DNA from: Apostichopus japonicus
Lineage: Eukaryota; Echinodermata; Holothuroidea; Aspidochirotida; Stichopodidae
DNA: 60,000 bases
Reading direction: 5' to 3'
NCBI RefSeq assembly: GCF_037975245.1
Contig: NC_092569.1
Span: forward strand, 11,040,501-11,100,500
The notes under the pieces were generated by a model. That model saw only the letters and a program-made list of their open reading frames with translations, made no database searches and was not told the DNA's origin. This document shows positions 24,062 through 36,300 of this stretch, piece by piece. The translations under genes were made by a program, and so were the position numbers. Each line of letters starts with the position of its first letter. Position 1 is the stretch's first letter.

Positions 24062-27000
24062 GATGCTCTACAGACAAGCAATGACAACACTGGTGATAGT
24101 AGTGTAGGTAAGTGAACTTTGCAGGCCTCTAATCTTATGTAAATGAGTCGTCAAAATTTGACGTCATGATTAAATAACATAACAATTATTCGAATATGTG
24201 GATTAACGTTATAATTATGATGTTATTTCCTTATCAGTCGTTACTAACGTTCAGTGATTAAAGTTAGGTCAGTTATCTATGCAGGCTGTAAATCTTCAGG
24301 TACGACGTCATGATTAATTATCATTAGACTTTTTCGAATACATGGATTTATTTTATAATTATAATGCTACTTCCTGGCAATCGTTATTAACATCCAGTGA
24401 TCATTCTTTTTAATGTTTTTATACAACTTACTTTTCGTTTTCGTTTGATTCGAAAGTTTTGTTTTCTTCCAATGATAAGTTGGATATCAGCTATAACAGT
24501 CAATGCAGAGTGTTAAATACATTAATATTAGAATACGTTAATATTTAGATTCATCGCATGCTAGTTGGACATGACAGTTACATTTTATTTAATCTTCACT
24601 GTTAATCAACTCACAAAAGCAAACCAATTTGTCTTTCTTGGACGTACTAGGTTCGTCGTTTTTCTTCTACCAACAATCGAATTACCCGAGAGATTGTAGA
24701 GAAGTCCAGGAGCAATGTTCATCTCATAACTCTACTAGTGTTTTCATGATCAAACCAGATGGCTATCTAGAGCCTTTTGAGGTTTACTGTGATAACACAG
24801 ACAGTTCTGGTGGATGGACGGTAGGTCTCAACCGTCTGTTTATTTAACATGTTTCTTTGCTCTTATTCTTTTACTCTTTTCCATCTCTCTATTATTTCCC
24901 CATTTCTCCGGGTAAACTCTCCGGGTGATACCACAATATGTAGATGCACACTGACAGAGCAAACAGTGTGCATATCCTTATATTCAGCAGTAGACTATCT
25001 TTGCCAAAAGACTGGTTTCCAGTGACGTATATTTCACAATACACACATCAAGTTCTTTGAATTCATTTTCTGAATCATTTACACTGTTAGGTTATACAAC
25101 GTCGCATTGACGATTCCATCGACTTCAGCCGTGACTGGGACAGCTACAAGTCTGGCTTCGGCTTTTTATCTCAGGGATTCTGGCTCGGTAATGAGAAGAT
25201 TTCTCACTTGACCAATCAAAAGAAGTATCAATTGGTGATTGAGATGACGTCATCAAATGGTTCCTTAATCCGGGTTTCTTACGATAACTTCCGCATTAGT
25301 GATGAGTTCAGCAACTTCAAGTTGTTCAGTCTCGGACGGTACTCTGGAAGAACAGGTAAGTTATATCAACATTTCTGCTAAATATCCCTTTAATTTGTTC
25401 CCCTTAGCTCAGTTATCAGGTCAGATTACCATGTTCACCATTTTTTTGGAAAAAATCATACGCGGAACCAGAGGCTTGGGATGACCCCAACCCCACCCCT
25501 CCCCCTCAACACCACACAATATAAAGTATAATTATTGGCACATCCTTACGTAGAGACCTAATGTTAGACATAATATATAGCCTAAATCTGCAATCTAACT
25601 TTGAAATGTTGTCTTTTTCTGGGTGAGTGTCCGCAGATTGCCCTACATGGTAATCAGCTTTAACGAACCATGGACCACACTGCTTTCCAAATTACTTTGT
25701 GGATCTGCCCAAGTTAACCAATCACCAGTGTAACTTGTACCTTCCATATGACATTGTCATTAATATTATGTGAGACAGTAACTTGAGGAAAATACTGCTT
25801 CTCTTTTAGACTGACAGCTAATGGATTCAGTTTTGTCAGGTAAACAGTTGCCACGTATGTTAAGAGCTTATCTGAGAATAATAGCAATCTATGATCATAT
25901 CGCGAGGTAATATTTGCATCCGGCCATGTGTTTATCTGATGGAGTATGTAGTAATATAGGCTTTTAACACTAGTTTCACAGCATGTTCAATACAATTAAA
26001 ACACACAACGAAATTTACATCATCGGTTTGTTTCAAATTAAGGTCATTCCTTTAAACTACCGACATATCTATTCCTGCAGACGTTATAACCCTTTGCCCC
26101 TACAACATGGTCTATATCAACTGCAGCAACTCCTGTCAGCGGACTTGTGATGCACCAGAAATGTGTCAGGATGGGGTCTGTAATGAAGCCGAAGCCTGTG
26201 TTTGTTCCGATGGATACTTCATGAAGGGATCAGACTGTGTACCTCAAGAACAGTGTGGATGTTACGAATCAGAGGGACAAACAGTTATTCCAGTAAGTTG
26301 TTTTGTTTTTATTCATTTGTCTAACTTTTGGGCAGTCAAATCTGGAGCTATATGTCAAAGAATATCACTGTCACAGTTTTCAACAACTATTCTACAAACA
26401 ACAGCATAGTTGAAGACTTTTTCTAGATAACCAGTCACTTTTAATACTGTCTTTTATAATGAATGCAATATAAGTGCAATCTAACTCCAATAAAAAAAAA
26501 GATATTTTTGAGTTCATTTAACTATACGGTTATAGGAATACCTGTCAAATAATAGTATACTCCACGTAGGGAATTCTAGTGCTTACATAGAGACATTACA
26601 ATACAGAACAGTATTTAACATGGATGATAAAAAACACGACATCAGGGTTAAATGTAATCTGTAAAAACTAAAGTAAAGAATTATTTTGTGTTTCAGGAAG
26701 GTGGGTCTTACGTGAACCCTGGATGTACAAGAAAAGGTGTTTGTACCAACGGACAGATCACGTGGGATGAAGCATATGCATGCAGTCCTAACGCAGTTTG
26801 TGACGTCAGGGACAACATAAGACAATGCTATTGTACTGGTGGCTACAGAGGGAATGGTGAAAATTGCACGAGACCACCTAGAGATTGTCAGGAAATTTAC
26901 GAGGATGGATCCGAGGATAACGATATATACAGAATCAAACCAACCGGGTGGACCGGCGAGGCCTTTGAGGTTTACTGCAACATGACTGACGGAGGAGGAT

Positions 27001-29084
27001 GGACGGTAAGTCATTCCAATAATTAAAACCACATTAATCACACTTAATCGGTAATACACTGTATTAAACTACACTTTAGTCATTGTACCACAATGAACAC
27101 ACAAAAATACACTACATTGTACTCTAAAAATTCACTAACTTACCCTAGCTGCACGTTAGTAAATATATACAATACATCACATTGCACTACAAAGCAATAT
27201 TCTACATAAAGTACAAAAGTGATAGAGTATACCTTTTTAGTCGATTGTAGTAGAATAGGTATCTTACATACAAGTGTAAATCACATGTTAGTTTAATGAC
27301 CGTTATTGATACAAGGCTATACATAAACATGGATAATCGTTTGTAATGGATGCACTTTAAACTACAGTTACCATGTATCAAAGCAATATCTACATAATGA
27401 AAATTTCTTTAATGAAAATGTTTTAATGAGATTTCCCTTTATCAGTTCCTTTAAATTTGTTTAAGTCAACGTTCTTCAACTCTAATGTTTCTTAAAAAGT
27501 TGACAAACTAGTTAATCGCTCGCTATATTTGATCATGACAAAAGTATTCCTCTTATTAACACTTTTAAACAAAGGTTTTTCAACGTCGTGTGGATGGAAC
27601 CGAGGATTTCTACCTCGGATGGGACAGCTACAAAGAAGGTTTTGGAGAATTAGACCACGAGTTTTGGCTTGGAAATGATAAGCTTTCTAACTTGACCAAT
27701 CAAAAGAGATATGAAATCAGGATTGATATGGTGAACAGAGATGGCTCTCCCTACTATGCCAAGTTTGACAACTTCCGGATCAATGACGAAAGCGATAAAT
27801 ATCGGTTATCTGAACTTGGAACCTACAGTGGAACAGCGGGTTTGTTACAATTTATGTGTTTACATACACATACTTTAGATATCTGCACAATTCTACAACT
27901 ATAAATGCTACTACGGTCTGTACGTAGTTAAATGTTCTTTATTATGTGTTATCTTGGGAATATCATATTATAAGGTTTCCTACATATATTTGACCGAGGA
28001 CTTAAATAAGTGAATGATTTGCAGTAATAATGCAATAATATATTTACATGATGATATGTAGATGGATTGATTAATCCATATATCTCTTCTTGAGATTTGT
28101 ATCCTTTCTTTCATAAATCACTAAAACAAAGACACAATAAGATTACCTAATCCATTAAACATCAACAGCAACGTGGATCATTTTCATACCATGTCCTTGT
28201 CCAATTTCAGACCTACACATAAACACCTCTGCCATGTGCACACACGTCCACGCAGCAATCATGCACTATGTATACAATATTTTCTTCGAATATACAATTG
28301 CACACAATTAAAATTAGCATTATCGAACTGTATCAGAAGGGCAAAACCAAGTTTTAGGCCACAATGTTTGATTTTGTGTCATTTACTCACAACAATGATG
28401 TTGTATCAGTTAACGTTACTTTACTGCGGTTTTTTTCCATTGAAACAGTATGAACGCTTTTGATGCACCTTATTATACGTCATGTTATGTATATTATTTT
28501 ATATTTTTTGTTCTTAGTCATTAGATATTACAGCATATGTGATTTCATCAGTATAATAGCAAATAGTATAATAGCAAATATAATTTAGCAATTATATATT
28601 TGGTATAAAATTAATTAACCTAATAGAAAGAAACTAAGAATGATAAAAGATAACATTTAATTTGCAATAAGTGGAATAATGAATCATAAAAGTGAATTCA
28701 TTAGTGAAACTCTTAATAAATAAATTCTTAACAGAGACTTTCATTTAAGCAACATCAATATATCTCTTTCAATGACATTACATAGAATGTTGATATATAT
28801 GTTCCTTGTTCTTCTTTGCAGACTCTCGCAACTCTCGCGACTCTGGTTATGGTCTTCGTTATTTCCTGAACCAACAGTTCACTACCAAAGACAGTGACAA
28901 CGATGTATATAGTTCCAACTGTGCTGTGTATTATCACGGTGCCTGGTGGTACAAGTCTTGTTATTATTGCCTCAATGGAGACTACCACGCCAGCCGAAGT
29001 AGTTATAACAGTCCGTATTGGTATTACTTACCCGGCAGTTATTACAACATCAAATATTCAGAAATGAAGATTCGTCCCTTTTAG
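24062..29084 (+). CDS. FREP gene 2: half-FReD / TIL / EGF-like / FReD secreted protein
   Basis: Second tandem copy, exon for exon the same as gene 1: 24062-24107, 24651-24820, 25091-25355, 26081-26292, 26697-27005, 27575-27839 and 28822-29084. The total is again 1530 nt (509 residues after the missing signal exon). All frames are open and the splice sites intact, so it looks functional. The first FReD half, TIL and EGF-like modules are nearly identical to gene 1. The last exon differs most: a short in-frame duplication sits at its start (two ACTCTCGC units), and the pocket reads CYYCLNG instead of CYYSNLNG, losing one residue and gaining a cysteine at 28968-28970. The DSDND motif and GAWWY loop are kept. 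An N-S-T glycosylation sequon in the first half-FReD is shared with gene 3 and absent from gene 1. It lies tail-to-tail with the - strand paralogue. Confidence 0.88.
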
Positions 29085-31555
29085 CAGGTATAGTTAGAGG
29101 GATTTCCAGACAACAACAAAAATATACAAATATTGGAGCAGATCGAGCTAGTTTCCTTTTCCTCAATATGTATATAGAAGTCATCTGACTGAAAATATGG
29201 ATAGAGAAGTCACGTGACTAATATTGAAGAAAAGTACATTGACATCACAATAGGGTACAGGAAAACAATGAATATACTCCAGTGATGACGTTAATGTATA
29301 TCAAGATATATCAACGCAATGCACCGTAGTAATGGACATGTTTCTTGTTCTATTATCAATGTTTGCTCATTATAAGAAATTTAACGTTGAATATTCCAAA
29401 CAATAAATTGAAATTACAACCTTGATAAAATAAACTCTTCTTTTCTCACAATTTACTATTTCATATATTTCAATTCCTTATTACACTGGATGATGGATCA
29501 AGCCCGGTATGAACTGAAAATGAAAGAAACGAACATAGTATCCGGATGGTTTTAACACTCACCCAACCCACCCAACCCACCCATCACACATCGATGCTAC
29601 CACTCAACAACTTGATTTAAATATTGTGTTCTTCAAAAAATCGTGTGGCAATTATATATCACAAACTTTTATGTAGCAGTTGTAATAGCACACACTTTTG
29701 AGTGACAATGGACTAAATACTGACAATAACAATTTTTACTCTCCTTGTGTCATCCTGGAAAGTTTAAATCGTTGTTTTCAGAAAATATGGAACCATAGAA
29801 GTGCCGTTTTAAGTTTAAGACCTCCTTGATAATATTCTGTTGCACACTATGATTAATTGTATTTATAGTTTTCAATGAAAACAAAAACAAATCAACATTG
29901 TGCAACAAAGTAATTATTTATCAAATGTTATCAATTTAGTATTCATTTCAACAATCTTTAGCAAAATGATGCATTGATTAATTTAATTTCATGAACCTAG
30001 TCAATTGAAACTTTAGCAACGTAATAATTCATTAAGTTTGCATAATATTGTAAACACTTCAATTGTTTTATTCTGTTGAAGCCAGACTAAGGGTTTCACT
30101 CATCTTAAGCGTTAGACAAAGAAGTATAACAATGGTGACAATCTAAAACGGAAAAATAAGCTGTTTTTCCCATCAGGAAACTGTCTGTGCGTTGCAATAC
30201 GCAAAGTATATTTCTTTCAATATATTTACATCAAATTACGGTAAGAATTTCACACAGCTAATACAAGAATGAATCGATTCTCTCTGAACATTCCTTTAGA
30301 CCTGCTGGTAACGTTAACAAGGATCGTTGTGACATGTGTCCTCGATATGCGTGGTGCCGGTGTGTACTAAGTTTGAAACCCAAATGAAGATCTGGTTAAT
30401 TTAATGGCCAAAGAAAAATCCGATAAATTCGTTTCCTAGTAAGGTTTATGTCTAAATAAGGACAAATATGTTTTAAAATAATTATTTTATTTCACACCTC
30501 TTTAAAAACGAATATACGATAGAATGAGAAGAAGTAAAGGAGGGGATGAGGAAGGGGAGAGAGACAGAAACGGAGAGGGAGGGATGGGATGGGAGGGTTG
30601 ACCTACCCAAAGAAATGACAACGGGTCATCAACAAGAATAGTAACTCAATTTAGAGCTCGTAACTTGCGAAAATTATAAACATAACTTTTCTCAATAACA
30701 TATAATTATGCATCCCATTAAGCTTCGTGTTGCAATTCAACATCGACTTTTTGAAAAAGATTTTTTTCCATTCAATGTGTAAGTCTCCCGAGGGAAGATA
30801 ATGGTGACGTCAGCAAGGGTTTGGGCAAGGAGTTTCCTAGCAGTAACGTTACCATTGATTAGGGATGTTGTCAGGATACACTTCAATGTTATGAAGGCAG
30901 ACAAGGTACTAAACGTATTGCTTATCAAAGGGTTCATTGATGGTGACCAATAACAGCGAAAGAAATAGACGAGACAGTGTCCATCTAAATGAGAATTGGT
31001 GAACCAGAGAAAACAAGAAGAAAAATTGGCAAGACGTTTTGGCTAACCATATCTTTTATAGTTTCATTACTTATTACTCCATTAAAATGGGAAAATACAC
31101 AAGTCATGTGCATGGCAAGCACTGTGGCATATATGATGTCTACATAGTATGGTAGATGATGTCTAGTATCAATCCTATGTGATATAAATCCTATGTGATA
31201 TAAAGTTTCGTCATGATCAATAGTAATTGATTTGGTCACCCCAGCACCGTGACCATGACCGGTTAGTTTTTCATTCTAGAAGAGGTGGTAGGAAGATTTT
31301 AAAACAACTATGTTCGTGGAATAATTTGCAACATATTTAGCAGAAAAACAAGAACGACGCAGTAATGAACGGGGTAGGGTGCATGGCAAAGCGGGGCGGG
31401 GGGGGGGCGGGCGAAGAAAACACGTTTCGATGATAATCGTAACCTTTCAGTGATGCAGGCGGATAGGTCTGTGTGTGTGTATATGCGTGTGCGTGTGTGT
31501 TTGTATGTATGTATATATCACTTGTGGAGTATCCAAAAAATGGATGACAAACTGA
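29085..31555 (+). repeat. C-block 3' part, copy 2 (downstream of gene 2)
   Basis: Matches 6878-9375 and 58715 onward. It includes the 3' UTR, an (ACCC)-rich tract near 29560-29590 and G-runs at 31390-31412. Similarity to copy 1 stops at about 31555, right after GATCTGT. Confidence 0.75.
29402..29434 (+). promoter_or_regulatory. polyadenylation signals of FREP gene 2
   Basis: AATAAA occurs at 29402-29407 and 29429-29434, equivalent in position to the gene 1 signals. Confidence 0.6.
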
Positions 31556-32690
31556 TCTGTGACTTCAGTCTTTCGTCTTTAGATATAAAAATTTACCATT
31601 TGATTTTACACTGAACAGGATATTATGATCATTGCCAAACTATATGTAATTGAAGGCTTATAGTTAACAATATTTATGTCTTTGAAATCTGTTAAATTGT
31701 CTTTGTCTCTTCGTACCTTTTTTATGTCAATGACATCTCACTCAAAAACGGCGAATTATTTCCTGTTTAGCCTATATAACGACCATTTGTACTCTTTGCG
31801 TGGTATAAAAGGCTGAGCTTTTATAGTACAAGTATATTCGAATTAAAGATATCCCAGTGAAGTTTTCATTCTCTTGTTTGAAAATGATGCAAATTTTGCT
31901 GATGTTATAAATTAACGCAAACATAATTGGAATGCACTTGTTAGCAGGTTGTTTCTGAATTTGGTGAATGGGTGCTTAAGCAAAAGATATTATTAGCTGT
32001 TAGTGACAATTCAATCTTAACGTTCTTTGTTCATTTTCAATATTTCAAATTTAACCGACCTACTCTTCAAATTACATTGCGTCATCAGTCATCAGTTGTC
32101 AAATGAAAAGGCGTAGAAATATGCGGTTCAAGCGATTCATTAATTGAACCAGGGCCCCGAAGTCCATAGGCTCCCCAACGGTTTGCTCTTACATATTGAA
32201 TTAACGAATCACAACTGATATTCATGTTTCCTCAGGAATACTTCAATGATTACCAAAGTATCTATTCCTCATAGCTAGAGGCAAGGTGGCGAATAAAAGG
32301 AACAGCTGGGTCAAGGGGCAGTGTAGCAATTTAATAAGTTTTTCGTTCTCTCGCAAAGATTTCCAAGCACAAAAATCCATATCAGAAAGGGGAATTATGG
32401 ACCTACTCTGGTACATTCTTTTACAATGCCGTAAGAAACCGATTATCATTTCCAGTTTTGTATTAAATTCGACAGCACTTGTTAGTGTCGTTCATCGGGA
32501 AAAGACAAATAGATTATTTTCTTTAACCTGATTGTTTAAATACCATGAGGCTTTAGAAGATTCAGTTTATAGCACTGTGTCGCAAACGTTATTAATGAGG
32601 GATACGTTTAGAAGAACAAAAGAAACGTAAAATTTCAAACTCGAGTACTGCATTAATATTTGTTTGGCTATAATTCCTCGAAACATGCTA
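31556..32690 (+). repeat. displaced copy of non-coding-block sequence
   Basis: From here the sequence follows 45240-46200 (and partly 16310-16640) rather than the expected continuation of the C-block. A complete TATAAAAG hairpin (31804-31825) is included. No gene is seen. Confidence 0.7.
31804..31825. promoter_or_regulatory. TATAAAAG / CTTTTATA hairpin, possible TATA box
   Basis: A perfect 8-base inverted repeat around a 6-base loop. Its left arm is a consensus TATA box in TATAAAAGG context. It is identical at 45481-45502 and degraded at about 16557. No coding exon was recognised downstream, so use as a promoter is only possible. Confidence 0.3.
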
Positions 32691-32719
32691 TAGGTTGATA
32701 ATTTTTCTTCATGGCAAGA

Positions 32720-33015
32720 TTTTTTTCCAACCCGATGGATGGCAACACACACATTTCATGGAATTTGGTTCGCAACCGGTAAAAACGTGTGTTTTTTTTT
32801 GGAACGCTTAGGAATCGTACAAACACTGAGGAAGTAAACAGAAAGGTAAATCCATGCATCGCATCAAATTTGTGCATATGAAATTTGGAAATATGAATGT
32901 ATTTATATATCAAAGCCTAATATACAAGCAGTGCCGGTACAATTTTTGTTATCTGAGAAAGGTATCGAGATGTTATCGCAAGCAATCAAGTTCTGCCAAA
33001 GGTCATCCATATACA
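32720..33015 (+). repeat. dispersed repeat, copy a
   Basis: About 300 bases, clearly similar in the same orientation to 35122-35425 (within an intron of gene 4). A short piece occurs at 46220-46285. Key shared phrase: CATGGAATTTGGTTCGCA. No coding signal or terminal repeats were identified. Confidence 0.65.
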
Positions 33016-33088
33016 ATACAGACACAACTGAAGATGTTAATTCTGCATTTAGCGTGCGTACTCTCAAATGAAGACAGTTCGAGACTCT

Positions 33089-33094
33089 TTTATT
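33089..33094 (-). promoter_or_regulatory. candidate polyadenylation signal of FREP gene 4
   Basis: TTTATT on the + strand reads AATAAA on the gene strand, about 305 bases past the stop codon, a spacing like that of genes 1-3. Confidence 0.4.
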
Positions 33095-33398
33095 TGTTGA
33101 AACTTTTTATTTTTGCGTTTTGGTTGCGTAAACTGAAGTTCGTGTTCTACTTTCAAATGGTAAAGAACTTGAAGCAATAGATGTACACATAACTGTCTCT
33201 GTAGACTGAAGTCCTGTACTGAAGTTGTCCTCATTACTGTTGTTGTAATACTCAATAGTTCTCTGAAAAATAGAACAAATGATACAGTCCGGTAATGTTT
33301 TTGTATGCATGGCTGAATCTGCATAACTGATAACCATATCTCAGGATCCAGATTTTACGAAACTTCACAATCTGTATGTATATAAGAGACATTGTGTG

Positions 33399-36300
33399 TT
33401 ATCCAACTGGTCGTATCCTCATGTTTGTATCCGTGATGCCGCAATGACTCATAGAAGGATTATACCAGAATATTCCGCGGTAGTCGCTGTACTGGTAGTC
33501 TCCGTTGAGGCTAGAATAAGAGCAAAAGTAGTAAGATCCACTTTCGCTAAAATAATAGCAGTAATTAGCAGGGTAATAATAACGAGACGGGTACCACCAA
33601 GCACCGCGAAGCTTCTCTGCACAGTTGAAACCATCCGTGGCATCGTTGTCCCGATCGTGCGTGCTGAACGGATCTCCGTTGTTCCGGTTCATGGAGTTAT
33701 AACCTGGAAAGGAAATGAGCTTGTATATATTTAATCAGCATTGTGTACAAAGGAACTGAAGTACTCAAACCAAAATAAGTATTCATAAATACATGCTTGT
33801 CTGTTGATATTTGATTTGATTTTTTGTTTTTGTTGAAAGGTAGCACGGTCATGTATAGTGAGAGGAGGGGTGTGAGATGAATAGAAAATGATTTATCGCC
33901 ATTTCGGTTACACAATTATATGCTTTAATACTTTTTGTAAGCCAGGTTCGTACGTTTAGGTTTTTCAATATACTCGGTTTATCAGAGAGTAACGAAATAT
34001 GCCATTAGATGAATTTCTTTCACTGATCATTGTAGGCAATCCTAAAGGAAATACAGGTGTTTTTTGGGGAACGAGATCATAACTATTGAACTGTGTGTTA
34101 TTTCAAAAATTGTTCTTCACCTCTGAGAGACACATTCACCAACATCACATCATATGGTGTCAATATCATCACTTCCATAAGTGTGCTGTGCATGAGGTAC
34201 ATTCGATTAAATTATGTACTTGATTGTATTTGTTCGTATAAATGATATCATAATTAAGTAAAGTAACTAACAAGGACATGATATGAACTCCGCTCTTATT
34301 GACATCTTCTCAATATAACAACAAGTACAACAACAAAGCGCAATATAGAGAGGTGTAGTGGACGTGATCCCGCCAATCCACATTTCAATTTTTCACATAT
34401 TGTAAATAATTAAGATAAGCATGGTTTGTATTCTACTTTTCTAGGAAATGACGTAATCATGGCATATTTGTTACCGTTCCCTTCACTGAGTTTAACCACG
34501 GTGTCGTGGGGGTTTATAAAAAATATCATTAAAGGCAATACTGATGTAGTGTTTGCGAGTAATAATGTAAAAAGGAAAAGGGGTTATATGGCATTCGTTC
34601 ATATTTGTTTGGCTCTTAGCGGGTTTCGTTTCTCAAGCATTCTGTAAATTGTATGGATTTTATTATACAGTAAGACCAAAACTAAACACTAACGTTATCA
34701 ATACAAAGCTTTATAACTTAAGTTTTGCATAATACGCCAACCTGTATTTCCTGAGAACGAGCCTAAAGAGAGTGTATATTTGTCATCCTCGTCACCAATG
34801 CTGAATGTGGAGTAGAGGGCGTAATACTGTGAACCAGCTGAGTCTGTCATATCCACCTTAAGTTGGTAGGTCTTCTGAACTGAAAGGTCGTGAATCTTGT
34901 CGTTACCAAGCCAGTGATCACCGCTTGGACTTTCAAACCCGTCCCTGTATTCATTCCAACCACGATAGAAGTTAACTGAACCAGAACTCCTTCGCTGGAG
35001 AACCTAGAAATATGTAAAGATATAAATATGATATAAAGTTAAATATCGTTCCAACGCTATCTCCGTTCATTGTTATCTCAAACATTTTAATCTGATTTTT
35101 TTGTTATAATATCTACATAGTGCCAGCCCGATGGATGGCAATGCACTCACATATTTCATGGAATTTGGTTCGCATCTCGTTTTACCGGTGAACGCGCGTG
35201 TGTTTTAAATACTAAGTAACGCTAAGGAAATCGCACAATACTATACGGAATAAAGAAAAAAACGTAAATTGATGCATCGCCGAAGATCTGAAATGGTGCA
35301 ATGAAATTTGGGAATGACAATGTATCTATATAATATAGCCTAAGATACAAGTAGTGCCCAATCATCTCTTACTGAAAAAGGTATAGAGATGTTTATCGCC
35401 AGCAAACTATTTCTGCCAAAGAGTGTTGCTCTTAAAATTGCCTCAGACCATTGATCATGTTTCCCTCACGAAGAAAACCAGGCCAACCGTGAACGTTATT
35501 GACAGTACCTTTATGCTTAGATACTGATATTTGTTTTTAGGAAGTTGTGAAATGTAAGACGACACAAGGCTTATGCAACTGAGAGCTTGTAGCGATTAAA
35601 TAACGTAAGTTCATTAGACAAATCTCGATAACACACTCAGCACAACAAAACTCTCAAATTTGTTATGTGAAATCATCTTTCCGATGAGTGTTGAAGTTTA
35701 CTCGATATTCAACGTCATACACGCTGAGACACAGTCTACTCGATACATTGACAAAATTGTCCTGCTTAATCGAGAATAAACTTCATAGTGTATAGTTTAT
35801 ATCTTGATCTGTACTGCCCGTAGGGCCCACGTGACACTTCATCAAGACGGTTAAAAGTTATCACTCTCTTGTGAAATGTGAAGACTTACCGTCCAGCCTC
35901 CTCCGTCTGTTGACATCTCACAGTAGACCTGGAAGCCAGAGTCCTCCCAGCCAGTAGGATAGATGGTATAAACCCCGTCGGTATGGACCCCATCAGTAAT
36001 GTATATCTCGTAGCAATCCTTCCGGGGTTCTTTCCGAATACAAGTTATCCCATCTCCTTCAAACCTATGGTTGCAAATACATCTTCTCAAACCGTCTCTC
36101 TCCTGACACGTTGCATCATCACTACACTGGTAGTCATCTTCATGAATCAGCCGATTATCGCTGCAGTTCACACGGGAAGTACAGTCAGAATTGACAAATG
36201 ATTCACCGTCCTGTCGTGGAAAATAGACTTTAACAATTTCAGTTTATCAAAAACCATTTGCTGAATCACTTGTCACTAATGAATTAAAGTCACAGTGTCA

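Noticed and set aside
26583-27059. 158-codon - strand open frame across exon five of gene 2, with similar ones in genes 1 and 3
   Set aside because: Antisense shadow of the TILa/EGF/FReD exon; the repeats exist only because the exon is triplicated.
32243-32449. - strand open frame resembling another at 45716-45949
   Set aside because: The two DNA segments are copies of each other and similar frames exist on both strands; no recognisable domain, so shared ancestry explains it.
33399-33734. Long + strand open frame opposite the last exon of gene 4
   Set aside because: Shadow of the real - strand FReD exon; no domain in the + strand translation.
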